Source: Beijerinckiaceae bacterium (GTDB lineage Bacteria > Pseudomonadota > Alphaproteobacteria > Rhizobiales > Beijerinckiaceae). Taken from it: 64,000 nt of DNA. The DNA lies in the NCBI GenBank assembly GCA_024304885.1, contig JALJOM010000003.1:4296-68295 (forward strand), given 5' to 3'. Below the pieces are notes generated by a model. The model was not told the origin of the DNA and did not search any database. It saw only the letters and a list, made by a program, of their open reading frames with translations. Shown here piece after piece: positions 16,827-25,407 of the stretch (the stretch's first letter is position 1; each line of letters opens with the position of its first letter). A program made the position numbers and the translations under genes.

Positions 16827-17135
16827 ATGATCACCGCGGCACAAATGCGCGCCGCCCGAGCCCTCCTCGGGATCGATCAACGTTCCTTGGCCGAGCTCGC
16901 CGAGCTCTCGGTGCCGACGATCCAGCGCATGGAAGCGAGCGAAGGCGTGATCCGCGGAAATGTGGATTCGCTCATGAAACTGGTCCAGGCGCTCGACTGC
17001 GCGGGGATCGAGCTGATCGCGGACGGGGCTGCCAGCGCCGGAGGCGGCCGCGGTGTCCGGCTGAAGGAGCAGGGCGCCGCCGCGCAGGCTTCCGCGCGAC
17101 GCAACGCCCGCGCCGGGGACCCGCAGGAGCCATGA
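16827..17135 (+). CDS. XRE-family helix-turn-helix regulator
   Basis: This 102-residue protein carries one Cro/CI-type helix-turn-helix at about residues 5-60: MRAARALLGIDQRSLAELAE, then VPTIQRMEASEGVI. The tail is Gly/Arg-rich and low in complexity. AAGGGG precedes the start at good spacing. Its stop overlaps the start of the hydrogenase-4-like B gene (ATGA), so it is the first gene of the membrane-complex operon and probably its regulator. An inverted repeat over the putative -10 could be its own binding site. Confidence 0.88.
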   Translation: MITAAQMRAARALLGIDQRSLAELAELSVPTIQRMEASEGVIRGNVDSLMKLVQALDCAGIELIADGAASAGGGRGVRLKEQGAAAQASARRNARAGDPQEP

Positions 17136-19150
17136 GCGTCGTGCCCGTCACGATCGCGCTCGGCTGCGTGGCCGCCTTCCTCGTCGTCGCCGTTCTGGCC
17201 GTCGTCGCCGGGCGGACGCGGGTCGCGACGCCTCTGATCTATGCGGCGTGCCTCGTCGTTGCCCTCGCGGCCTTCACCAATGCGTTCGCCGCGCTCGTCA
17301 CGGGCGCCGCGCCGTCGGCCGCGGCCTCGCCCTTGGGCCTGCCCTGGATCGGCGCCCGTTTCCGGATCGATCCGCTCGCCGCCTTCTTTCTGGCGGTGGT
17401 CGATTTCGGCGCAGCGGCAGCGAGCCTCTACGCGATAGGATACGGCCGCCACGAGGACGAGCCGCAGCGCGTGCTCCCGTTCTATCCGGCCTTCCTCGCC
17501 GCGATGAACCTCGTCGTCCTCGCCGACGACGCCTTCACCTTCCTCTGGTCCTGGGAGCTGATGTCGCTCGCCTCCTGGGCGCTCGTGATGGCGCATCACC
17601 GCGAGGAGGACAATGCCCGCGCCGGCACGATCTATCTTCTCATGGCGAGCTTCGGGACGCTCGCGCTCCTTCTCGCGTTCGGCCTGATGGCCGGCCCCGA
17701 CGGCGGCTATGCCTTCGCGGATATACGCGCGGAGGGACCGTCTCCCTTTCTCGCCGGCCTCGTCATCGGCCTCGCCCTCGTCGGCGCTGGCTCGAAGGCA
17801 GGCCTCGTGCCGCTCCATGTCTGGCTGCCGCTCGCCCATCCGGCCGCGCCGAGCCATGTCTCGGCCCTGATGAGCGGGGTGATGACCAAGGTCGCGGTCT
17901 ATGGCTTCGTGCGCATCACCTTCGACCTGCTCGGGCCCCCGGACATCTGGTGGAGCATACCTGTCCTCGCGATCGGCGGCGGGACTGCGGTGGCGGGAGT
18001 GCTCTATGCCTTGATGCAGACCGACCTGAAGCGCGCGCTGGCCTACAGCACGATCGAGAATATCGGCCTCGTCTTCGTCGGGCTCGGCCTCGCGCTCGCC
18101 TTCGACGCCAATGGCCTGCGTGCAGCGGGCGCCCTCGCCCTGACCGCGGCCCTGTTCCATGTGCTGAACCATATGCTCTTCAAGAGCCTGCTCTTCCTCG
18201 GCGCGGGCGCAGTGCTCGTCGCGACCGGCGAGCGGATGATGGAGCACCTCGGCGGCCTGATCCGCCGCATGCCCGTGACGAGCGCGGCCTTCCTCGTCGG
18301 CTCGGCCGCCATCTCGGCGCTGCCGCCCCTCAACGGCTTCGCCTCGGAATGGCTCCTGCTCCAGGCGATCCTGCTCAGCCCGCAGCTGCCGCAATGGGGC
18401 TCGAAGCTGCTTCTCGCCGGCGTCGCGACCCTGCTCGCGCTCTCGGCCGCGCTCGCCGCGGCCTGCTTCGCCCGTATCTACGGCGTGGTCTTTCTCGGGC
18501 GGCCGCGCACCTCGGCGGCCGAGACCGCGCACGAGGTCGACCGCGCTTCCCTCGCCGCGATGATCCTGCTCGCCTTGCTCTGCCTCGGCGCCGGGATCCT
18601 GCCGGGCTTGGTCATCGACGGCTTGGCGCCGGTCGTCGCGAGCCTCACCGGCGCGCAAATGCCGACACAGGCAGGCATCGCCTGGCTCTCGATCGTGCCG
18701 GTCAGCGAGAGCCGCAGCTCCTACAACGGGCTCCTCGTCTTCCTCTTCATCTTGTCGTCGGCCTCGCTCGCCGCCCTCCTGGTCCGCTGGCTCGCCTCGG
18801 GCGCGACGCGCCGCGCGCCGGCCTGGGATTGCGGCTTCCCGGATCCGAGCCCCGCGACCCAATATACGGCGTCGAGCTTCGCCCAGCCGATCCGGCGCGT
18901 CTTCGGCAGCTACGTGTTTCGCGCGCGTGAGCATGTCGAGATGCGCCCCCCGGGCGATGTCGGACCCGCGCGGATGAAGGTCACGATGCACGACGGGGCC
19001 TGGGACCTTCTCTACGATCCTCTCGTGAACGCCGTCGCCTTCGCGGCGCGCAAGCTCGACAAGCTCCAGTTCCTCACCATCCGCCTCTATCTCAGCCTCG
19101 TCTTCTTCGCCGTCCTCTTTCTCTTGCTGGTGCTCGCGCTGTGGCCGTGA
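17132..19150 (+). CDS. hyfB: Hydrogenase-4/complex I-like antiporter subunit B
   Basis: This 672-residue, roughly 16-helix protein belongs to the Mrp-antiporter/NuoL-NuoM family in its HyfB/HycC branch. It is an ion-translocating subunit of a membrane-bound redox complex. Conserved channel motifs are visible: LWSWELMSLASWALV with the helix-5 glutamate, GAGSKAGLVPLHVWLPLAHPAAPSHVSALMSG, and LKRALAYSTIENIGL. The C-terminal extension (about 560-672) with CGFPDPSPATQYTASSF is typical of HyfB. AGGAG lies just upstream at tight spacing. It overlaps both the XRE gene and the next gene. The large subunit of this complex lacks the NiFe site, so the symbol denotes homology, not hydrogenase function. 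Confidence 0.9.
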   Translation: MSVVPVTIALGCVAAFLVVAVLAVVAGRTRVATPLIYAACLVVALAAFTNAFAALVTGAAPSAAASPLGLPWIGARFRIDPLAAFFLAVVDFGAAAASLYAIGYGRHEDEPQRVLPFYPAFLAAMNLVVLADDAFTFLWSWELMSLASWALVMAHHREEDNARAGTIYLLMASFGTLALLLAFGLMAGPDGGYAFADIRAEGPSPFLAGLVIGLALVGAGSKAGLVPLHVWLPLAHPAAPSHVSALMSGVMTKVAVYGFVRITFDLLGPPDIWWSIPVLAIGGGTAVAGVLYALMQTDLKRALAYSTIENIGLVFVGLGLALAFDANGLRAAGALALTAALFHVLNHMLFKSLLFLGAGAVLVATGERMMEHLGGLIRRMPVTSAAFLVGSAAISALPPLNGFASEWLLLQAILLSPQLPQWGSKLLLAGVATLLALSAALAAACFARIYGVVFLGRPRTSAAETAHEVDRASLAAMILLALLCLGAGILPGLVIDGLAPVVASLTGAQMPTQAGIAWLSIVPVSESRSSYNGLLVFLFILSSASLAALLVRWLASGATRRAPAWDCGFPDPSPATQYTASSFAQPIRRVFGSYVFRAREHVEMRPPGDVGPARMKVTMHDGAWDLLYDPLVNAVAFAARKLDKLQFLTIRLYLSLVFFAVLFLLLVLALWP

Positions 19151-20097
19151 TGCTCGACCTCGCCTTGCAGGGCGGGCAAATGCTGCTCGTCCTCCTTCTC
19201 GCGCCGCTCCTCACGGGGCTCGTGCGCAAGGCGAAGGCGCGCCTCCTCGGCCGCCGCGGGCCGTCGGTGCTGCAGCCCTATCGCGACCTCCTGAAGCTCT
19301 TTTGCAAGGAGATCGTGCTCGCGGACACTGCCTCCTGGCTGTTCCGCGTCATTCCTTATCTCGTCTTTGCCGCGACCTGGGTCGCGACCGCGCTCGTCCC
19401 GACCTTCGGAACGCGCCTCCTGTTCAGCTGGTCGGCGGATCTCATCGCGGTCATCGCGCTTCTCGGCAGCGCGCGCTTCTTCCTCGTCCTCGCCGGCATG
19501 GATGTCGGCACGAGCTTCGGCGGCATCGGCTCGAGCCGCGAGGCCATGATCGCGACGCTGGCCGAGCCGGCGACGATCATGATCGTCTTCACCCTCGCTC
19601 TCATGGCCGGCTCGACCCAGCTCTCCGAGGTTGCGGGCTTCATGCTGTCGCCGAATGTCGGCGTGCGGGTCTCGGCGGGTCTCGCGCTCGTCGCCCTCAT
19701 GATGGTCGCGATCGCCGAGAACGGGCGCATCCCGGTCGACAACCCGGCGACGCATCTCGAGCTCACCATGGTGCACGAGGCCATGGTGCTCGAATATTCC
19801 GGGCGCCATCTCGCGCTGATCGAGCTCTCGGCCTCGCTGAAGCTCCTGCTCTATCTCTCGCTGATCGGCTGCGTCTTCTTCCCCTGGGGCCTCGCTCCGG
19901 CCACCGCGCCGGCCTTCGACCAGCTGCAAGGCATCGCCGCCTATGTCCTGAAGCTCCTCGCGGGCGGCCTGCTGCTCGCGCTCTTCGAGACGACGGTCGC
20001 CAAGATGCGCGTCTTCCGGGTGTCCGACTTTCTCGGCGCCGCGCTCATGCTCGGCCTCCTCGGCACGCTGCTCCTCTTCGTGTCGCGGAGCCTATGA
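19150..20097 (+). CDS. hyfC: Hydrogenase-4/complex I-like membrane subunit C (NuoH-like)
   Basis: This 315-residue protein is the NuoH/HyfC-type anchor that links the peripheral redox arm to the ion pump. It has eight or so membrane helices and the family stretches GRRGPSVLQPYRDLLKLFCKE, AGMDVGTSFGGIGSSREAM, and AENGRIPVDNPATHLELTMVHEAM, which contains the conserved acidic loop. ATG 19150 overlaps the upstream stop (TGATG). GTG codons at 19141 and 19147 are alternative starts. Confidence 0.92.
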   Translation: MLDLALQGGQMLLVLLLAPLLTGLVRKAKARLLGRRGPSVLQPYRDLLKLFCKEIVLADTASWLFRVIPYLVFAATWVATALVPTFGTRLLFSWSADLIAVIALLGSARFFLVLAGMDVGTSFGGIGSSREAMIATLAEPATIMIVFTLALMAGSTQLSEVAGFMLSPNVGVRVSAGLALVALMMVAIAENGRIPVDNPATHLELTMVHEAMVLEYSGRHLALIELSASLKLLLYLSLIGCVFFPWGLAPATAPAFDQLQGIAAYVLKLLAGGLLLALFETTVAKMRVFRVSDFLGAALMLGLLGTLLLFVSRSL

Positions 20098-20098
20098 G

Positions 20099-20764
20099 AT
20101 GCACGGCCTCTCCTTCGATGTCGCCCATCTGCTCGCCGGAAGCCTCGTGCTCCTGAGCTTCATGCTGCTCTACCAGGACCGGCTCTATGCACTCCTCAAC
20201 GTCTTCGCGCTGCAAGCCTCCGTGCTCGCCCTGTCGGTCGCCTGGCAGGCCTATGCGCAGGGCGCCCCGCATCTCTATGTCACGGCGGCGATCGCCCTCG
20301 TCTTCAAGGCGATCGTCATCCCCGTCGCCTTGCATCGGATCGTGGCGAAGCTCGGCATTCACCGCGAGGTCGAGACCGTCGTCGGCATCGGCCCGACCAT
20401 GCTCGCCGGCATGGCGCTCGTCGCTCTCTCGCTCGTCGTCATGCTGCGTGCCGCCGCGATCGCCGATCCGCTCGCGCGCGAGGATGTGGCTTTCGCCCTG
20501 TCGGTCGTCCTTCTCGGCCTCCTCATGATGATCACGCGGCAGAACGCGGTGAGCCAGGTCGTCGGCTTCATGTCGCTCGAGAACGGCCTCATCCTCGCCG
20601 CGGCCGGGGCCAAGGGCATGCCGCTCGTCGTCGAGATCAGCGTCGCCTTCTCGGTGCTCGTCGCCTTCATCGTGATCGGCGTCTTCCTGTTTCGCATCCG
20701 CGAGCGCTTCGATACGGTGGACGTCGAGGCGCTCGACCGGTTTCGCGGAGGGCGCCGCCGATGA
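20099..20764 (+). CDS. hyfE: Hydrogenase-4 component E-like membrane protein (NuoK-related)
   Basis: This 221-residue membrane protein has about seven hydrophobic helices. It matches HyfE: LLYQDRLYALLNVFALQA near the N-terminus, TAAIALVFKAIVIPVALHRI, and VVGFMSLENGLILAA with the conserved NuoK-like glutamate. It starts one base after the hyfC stop and overlaps hyfF by 4 bases, so it is tightly coupled. Confidence 0.92.
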   Translation: MHGLSFDVAHLLAGSLVLLSFMLLYQDRLYALLNVFALQASVLALSVAWQAYAQGAPHLYVTAAIALVFKAIVIPVALHRIVAKLGIHREVETVVGIGPTMLAGMALVALSLVVMLRAAAIADPLAREDVAFALSVVLLGLLMMITRQNAVSQVVGFMSLENGLILAAAGAKGMPLVVEISVAFSVLVAFIVIGVFLFRIRERFDTVDVEALDRFRGGRRR

Positions 20765-22209
20765 CTCTTCCTCCGGTCGATGGCGTGACCGTCGTCCTCG
20801 CCCTTCCCGCGGCGACCGCGGCGGTCCTCACCCTGCTCCCCGGCTATCGCCTCTCGGCCGCGCTCAACGTCCTCTCGGCGCTCGTCACGCTCGTCGCGGC
20901 CTGCTCTCTCCTCGCCTGGAAGCCCGAGCCCGGCCCCTTCATCCTCGTCGACGAGCTCAACATCGTCTTCATCGTCCTCAACACCTTCGTCGGCTTCACG
21001 ACGAGCGTCTTCAGCGCGACCTATATCGCCCACGAACTGGAGATCGGGCGGCTCACCCTGGTGCATTTGCGCTTCTACCACGCGATGTATCAGATCCTGC
21101 TCTTCGCCATGAACCTCGCGCTCCTCGCCAACAATATCGGCCTCATGTGGGTCGCGATCGAGCTCGCGACGCTCACGACCGTCCTGATGGTCGGCATCTA
21201 TCGGACCCACGAGGCGATCGAGGCCGCCTGGAAATATTTCATCCTCGGCAGCGTCGGGATCGCGCTCGCCCTGTTCGGCACGATCCTCGTCTACATGGCG
21301 GCGCAGCCGGTGGTGGGGGAAGGCCAGGACGGGATGATCTGGACCGTGCTGATGACCCGCGTCTCCGCCTTCGACCCCGCGCTGCTCGACGTGGCCTTCG
21401 TCTTCCTTCTGCTCGGCTACGGCACCAAGGTCGGCCTCGCGCCGCTCCACGCCTGGTTGCCCGACGCCCATGCCGAAGGCCCGACCCCGATCTCGGCCGT
21501 GCTGTCGGGGCTCCTCCTCAATGTCGCGCTCTACGCGGTGCTGCGGTTCAAGCTATTGCTCGCGGCGAATCCCGCGGCAATCGCGCCGGGGCCCTTGATG
21601 GCCGTCATGGGCCTCGCCTCGCTCGTCTTCGCGGGGCTGATGCTCTACCGCCGCGACGACATCAAGAGGCTCTTCGCCTATTCCTCGATCGAGCACATGG
21701 GGATCATCGCCTTCGCCTTCGGGATGGGCGGGCCGCTCGCCAATTTCGCGGGCCTCCTCCACATGACGATGCACAGCCTCACCAAGTCCGCGATCTTCTT
21801 CACGGTCGGCCATATCGCGCAGGTGAAGGGCACCCAGAAGATCGCCGAGATCCGCGGTCTCACCGTGACTCATCCCGCGCTCGGCTGGTGCCTCGTCGCC
21901 GGCGTGGTCGCGATCGCCGGCCTGCCGCCGCTCGGCATCTTCATGAGCGAGTTCCTGGTCGTGACCTCGACCTTTGCCCGCGCGCCTCTGCTCGCCGTCG
22001 TCCTCGTCGCCGGCTTGCTCGTCGCCTTCGGCGCGCTTCTATACCACCTCACGGGATTCGCCTTCGGCGAGCCGAAGGGCTCGACGGCCCCGGTCAGGGC
22101 GTCCTTCGTGCCGATCCTCGCTCATCTCGGGCTCGTGCTCGCCGCCGGCATCTGGCTCCCGCCGCCGCTGGTCGCCTGGTTCCAGCATGTGGCGAGCCTG
22201 CTCAGATAG
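20761..22209 (+). CDS. hyfF: Hydrogenase-4 component F-like antiporter subunit
   Basis: This 482-residue protein is a second Mrp/NuoN-like ion-translocating subunit. Motifs include WVAIELATLTTVLMVGIYRT (helix-5 Glu), LLGYGTKVGLAPLHAWLPDAHAEGPTP, DDIKRLFAYSSIEHMGII and LLHMTMHSLTKSAIFF with channel Lys and His residues. It overlaps hyfE by 4 bases. Its TAG stop (22207-22209) is the first triplet of a family A repeat that separates it from hyfG. Confidence 0.92.
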   Translation: MTLPPVDGVTVVLALPAATAAVLTLLPGYRLSAALNVLSALVTLVAACSLLAWKPEPGPFILVDELNIVFIVLNTFVGFTTSVFSATYIAHELEIGRLTLVHLRFYHAMYQILLFAMNLALLANNIGLMWVAIELATLTTVLMVGIYRTHEAIEAAWKYFILGSVGIALALFGTILVYMAAQPVVGEGQDGMIWTVLMTRVSAFDPALLDVAFVFLLLGYGTKVGLAPLHAWLPDAHAEGPTPISAVLSGLLLNVALYAVLRFKLLLAANPAAIAPGPLMAVMGLASLVFAGLMLYRRDDIKRLFAYSSIEHMGIIAFAFGMGGPLANFAGLLHMTMHSLTKSAIFFTVGHIAQVKGTQKIAEIRGLTVTHPALGWCLVAGVVAIAGLPPLGIFMSEFLVVTSTFARAPLLAVVLVAGLLVAFGALLYHLTGFAFGEPKGSTAPVRASFVPILAHLGLVLAAGIWLPPPLVAWFQHVASLLR

Positions 22210-22307
22210 AGCATTTTCCAGCGAAGTGGGCACCGGTTCGCATATCGATCTCGATGTTTCGATAGATCGACATCGATGCGAAAATGCGACAAGACAAGAA
22301 TGTAGAG
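22207..22307 (+). repeat. Family A dispersed repeat, long form, between hyfF and hyfG
   Basis: The element begins TAGAGCATTTTCCAGCGAAG and closes with the complementary CGAAAATGCG. It carries an inserted inner hairpin CGATCTCGATGT/AGATCGACATCG. It provides the hyfF stop and the hyfG 5' leader in an operon whose other genes overlap. Confidence 0.85.
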
Positions 22308-22315
22308 GGCGTCGG

Positions 22316-23833
22316 ATGTCGGTTTTGCTCGAGTCCCTCGGCGCCGGGCGTGTGGTCGAGGCGCACAAGCCGGTACCGCGCGTCGTGGTGGACGACGATC
22401 TGTGGCGGAGCGTCGCCTCACGGATCGGCGCCAGCGAGCTGACGCTCCTCGGCCTCTGGGGCGACATCGCCGCCGTTCACATGGCGGTCCTCGACGAGTC
22501 CGAGCCGAGCGTCGTCGTCGTGACACGCCAGTGCCCGCACGGGCGGTTTCCCTCGGTCGGCAAGGTCCATCCGCCGGCGATCAGGCTCGAGCGGGCGATC
22601 CGGGATCTGTTCGGCCTCGAGCCCGACGGTCTGCCCGATCCGCGCCCCTGGCTCGACCACGGGCGCTGGGACGTCGAGAGCCCGCTCGCACCACGACCGC
22701 AACGGCCGAGCGAGCGCGCCCCCACACGGTTCCTCACCGCCGAGGGCGACGGCCTCCACCAGATCCCGGTGGGACCGGTCCATGCCGGCATCATCGAGCC
22801 CGGGCATTTCCGCTTCACCGCCAACGGCGAGGCGGTGGTGCGGCTCGAGGAGCGCCTCGGCTATACCCACAAGGGGATCGAATGGCTCATGCAGGATGCG
22901 CCGATCGAGCGGGCGGCCCGGCTCGCGGCGCGGACCTCGGGGGACAGCACCGTCGCAACGAGCCTCGCCTTCGCCCGCGCCGTCGAGGCCGCGCTCGGCA
23001 TCGACGTGCCTCCCCGGGCGGTGTGGCTTCGCGCCCTGATGGCAGAGCTCGAGCGCCTCGCCAACCATTTCGGCGACATCGGCGCCATCTGCAACGACGC
23101 GGCCTTCGCGCTCATGCACGCCCATTGCGGGGTCTTGCGTGAGAATGTGCTGCGCGCTTCCGATGCGTTGCTCGGCCACAGGCTCATGATGGATCGTGTG
23201 GTGCCGGGTGGAGTCGCCGTCGAGCCGACCCTTGCCGGCTTCGCGCAGCTGGAAGATTTCCTCTCGGCGACCGAGAAGACCTTTCCCCGCCTGGTCGAGC
23301 TCTACGACAACACGGCCTCGCTGCAGGACCGCACGGTGGGCACCGGCATCGTCGCGCCGGCGCTCGCGAGTCAATTCGGTTGCGGCGGCTATGTCGGGCG
23401 CGCCTCGGATCGAAGCTTCGATGCGCGCCGCACGCTCGCCTATCCGCCCTACGGCGAGCTCTCCTTCGAGGTTCCCGTTCTCGACGAAGGCGATGTCAAT
23501 GCGCGGGTCTGGATCCGGATCCGGGAGGTGGAGCAGAGCCTCTCGCTCGTGCATCAAATCCTCGAGCGCCTGCCGCGTCACGGCGCCCTATCGGTTCCCT
23601 GTGTTGCGACCGGAAAAACCTGCGAGGGCCTCGCGATCGTCGAAGGGTTCCGCGGCGACGTGCTCGCCTCCGTCCGCCTCGATCGGCACGCCCATGTCGA
23701 GCGCTGCCACCTGCGCGACCCGTCCTGGTTCCAATGGCCGGTGCTCGAGGCCGCGATCGAGAGCAACATCGTCGCCGACTTCCCGCTTTGCAACAAGTCC
23801 TTCAACTGCTCCTATTCGGGCCATGATTTGTAG
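22316..23833 (+). CDS. hyfG: NiFe-hydrogenase large-subunit homologue lacking all metal ligands (NuoCD-like)
   Basis: This 505-residue protein has a NuoC-like N-terminal domain (about 1-120) and a NuoD/HycE-like large-subunit domain. In group 4 hydrogenases the active site needs two CxxC motifs, RICGIC near the start and DPCxxC at the end. Here the first aligns to RTSGDS (S208, S211) and the second to NCSYSG (S499, G502), so no nickel-binding cysteine remains. The surrounding fold residues (GYTHKGIEWL, LERLANHFGDIG, PYGELSFEVP) are intact. This identifies an Ehr-type complex. The gene is set off from hyfF by a repeat and followed by hyfI after 8 bases. Confidence 0.9.
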   Translation: MSVLLESLGAGRVVEAHKPVPRVVVDDDLWRSVASRIGASELTLLGLWGDIAAVHMAVLDESEPSVVVVTRQCPHGRFPSVGKVHPPAIRLERAIRDLFGLEPDGLPDPRPWLDHGRWDVESPLAPRPQRPSERAPTRFLTAEGDGLHQIPVGPVHAGIIEPGHFRFTANGEAVVRLEERLGYTHKGIEWLMQDAPIERAARLAARTSGDSTVATSLAFARAVEAALGIDVPPRAVWLRALMAELERLANHFGDIGAICNDAAFALMHAHCGVLRENVLRASDALLGHRLMMDRVVPGGVAVEPTLAGFAQLEDFLSATEKTFPRLVELYDNTASLQDRTVGTGIVAPALASQFGCGGYVGRASDRSFDARRTLAYPPYGELSFEVPVLDEGDVNARVWIRIREVEQSLSLVHQILERLPRHGALSVPCVATGKTCEGLAIVEGFRGDVLASVRLDRHAHVERCHLRDPSWFQWPVLEAAIESNIVADFPLCNKSFNCSYSGHDL

Positions 23834-23841
23834 GCTGCCCC

Positions 23842-24357
23842 ATGCGCAACATCCTGCTCCAAAGCCTACTCCGTGGTCCCTTGACGGAACGCCACCCCGC
23901 GACCGACGCCACGGCCGCGGCCGAGCTCGCCGAGGCGCTCGGCCGCTCTGCGCGGAACAGGCTCGGGCGAAGCCTCGCGATCCGCGAGGTCGATGCCGGG
24001 TCCTGCAACGGCTGCGAGCTCGAGATTCACGCCCTCGGCAATGCCTATTATGACCTCGAGCGCTTCGGGCTGCGCTTCGTCGCCTCGCCGCGCCATGCCG
24101 ACGTGCTGCTCGTGACCGGGCCCGTCACCCGCAACATGCGCGACGCGCTCTGGCGCACCTATCAAGCGGTGCCGGCGCCGAAATGGGTGATCGCCGCGGG
24201 TGATTGCGCTCGTGACGGCGGCTGCTTTTCCGGCAGCTATGCTTGCGTGGGCGGCGTCGCGGAGGTGATCCCCGTCGATCTCCATATCGCGGGCTGCCCG
24301 CCGACCCCGACCGCCTTGCTCCAGGGGCTGCTCGCCCTCCTCGAGAGCGCCCATTGA
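23842..24357 (+). CDS. hyfI: Hydrogenase-4 component I-like small subunit (NuoB-like, [4Fe-4S])
   Basis: This 171-residue protein is the NuoB/HycG-type small subunit that carries the proximal [4Fe-4S] cluster. All four expected cysteines are present: DAGSCNGCELE (C55, C58), AAGDCARDGGCF (C122) and IAGCPPTPTA (C152). The iron-sulfur relay is therefore retained although the partner large subunit has lost its NiFe site. It is the last gene of the operon. No polyferredoxin subunit and no hyfD-like third antiporter gene are present. Confidence 0.93.
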   Translation: MRNILLQSLLRGPLTERHPATDATAAAELAEALGRSARNRLGRSLAIREVDAGSCNGCELEIHALGNAYYDLERFGLRFVASPRHADVLLVTGPVTRNMRDALWRTYQAVPAPKWVIAAGDCARDGGCFSGSYACVGGVAEVIPVDLHIAGCPPTPTALLQGLLALLESAH

Positions 24358-24375
24358 CACGGGGAGGCCGCGGCC

Positions 24376-25215
24376 ATGCTTGGAAAGACGATCGTGATCA
24401 CTGGCGCCACGTCCGGGATCGGGCAGGTGGCGGCGCTGCGTCTTGCCGAGATGGGGGCGCGGATCGTGCTCGTCGCGCGCGACGAGGCGCGGTCGGCCGC
24501 GACGCTCGACCGGCTTCGCGCTGCGAGACCCGGGCAGGCGCATTCGGCCTGTCTCGCCGATCTCAGCCGGCTCTCGGAGATGAAGCGGGTCGGTGCCGAG
24601 ATCGCGAACGCCCTGCCGCAGATCGATGTCCTCGTCAACAATGCCGGCGCGATCTTCGCGCATCGGACCCTGACCGAGGACGGGCTCGAGAAGACCTTCG
24701 CGCTCAATCACATGGCCTATTTCGTCTTGACCCTGCTCCTGCGCGATCGGCTCGAGGCGGCAGGGGAGGCCCGCATCGTCAACGTGGCCTCGGGAGCGCA
24801 TCAGAACGCGACGCTCGATCTCGACGACCTGCAATGCTCGAAAGCCTATGGCGCGATGAAGGCCTATTCGCGCTCGAAGCTCTGCAATATCCTGTTCACG
24901 CGCGAGCTCGCCCGCCGTCTCGAGGGTTCGCGGATCACGGTGAATTGCTTGCATCCGGGCTTCGTGGCGACGCGGTTCGGCGACGAGGCGGGCGGGCTCA
25001 TCTCGCGCTTCGCGGGCCTCGCCAAGCTCCTCGCCATCGCGCCGGAGGAAGGGGCGAAGACCATCGTCCATCTCGCCTCCTCGCCGCATGTCGCGAAAGA
25101 ATCAGGAAGATATTTCTACATGAAGCGACCGCTCAGCCCGTCGCGCGCGGCGCAGGACGATCGCGTCGCGGCCGAGCTCTGGAAGCGCAGCCTCGCGCTT
25201 TCCGGCTTGCCATGA
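24376..25215 (+). CDS. SDR-family NAD(P)-dependent oxidoreductase
   Basis: This 279-residue short-chain dehydrogenase has the nucleotide motif TGATSGIG (10-17), LVNNAGA (87-93), catalytic Ser139 in VASGAH and YSRSK (Tyr164, Lys168). The order and the arginine at VARDEAR (VLVAR, NADP-type) resemble retinol-dehydrogenase-like SDRs. The substrate cannot be deduced. It begins 18 bases after hyfI with a GGGGAGG SD, so it could be co-transcribed with that operon, though it is not a usual member. Confidence 0.88.
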   Translation: MLGKTIVITGATSGIGQVAALRLAEMGARIVLVARDEARSAATLDRLRAARPGQAHSACLADLSRLSEMKRVGAEIANALPQIDVLVNNAGAIFAHRTLTEDGLEKTFALNHMAYFVLTLLLRDRLEAAGEARIVNVASGAHQNATLDLDDLQCSKAYGAMKAYSRSKLCNILFTRELARRLEGSRITVNCLHPGFVATRFGDEAGGLISRFAGLAKLLAIAPEEGAKTIVHLASSPHVAKESGRYFYMKRPLSPSRAAQDDRVAAELWKRSLALSGLP

Positions 25216-25338
25216 CGCCAGGCGAAAGAAAGCGAGCATGCGGCAAGCCGTAAGGCTATAATTCTCTCGTATCGCCTTGATGCAGCGCAAGGCGCGGGCA
25301 CGAGACGGTTCTCATTCTGCCGCGTGAGCAGAGCCACT

Positions 25339-25385
25339 GGAGCGATTTCCAGCGAACCGGCGACCACTTCGCTGGAAATCGCTCC
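25339..25385. repeat. Perfect 18-bp inverted repeat, compact family A element
   Basis: The arms GGAGCGATTTCCAGCGAA (25339-25356) and its exact complement (25368-25385) surround an 11-base loop. This is the shortest, most symmetric family A copy in the window. It lies in the 5' leader of the DUF3775 gene. Confidence 0.9.
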
Positions 25386-25407
25386 AATCGGCAGCCCGAG
25401 GTGCATC

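Noticed and set aside
16877-18991. 704-codon open frame antisense to the XRE and hyfB genes
   Set aside because: It is a shadow of hyfB with no hydrophobic or motif structure, and hyfB on the + strand has full antiporter-family motifs.
17132-24357. Functional hydrogenase-4 or formate hydrogenlyase
   Set aside because: All four NiFe cysteine ligands are missing in the large subunit, and no formate dehydrogenase, ferredoxin subunit or hydrogenase maturation gene is in the window.
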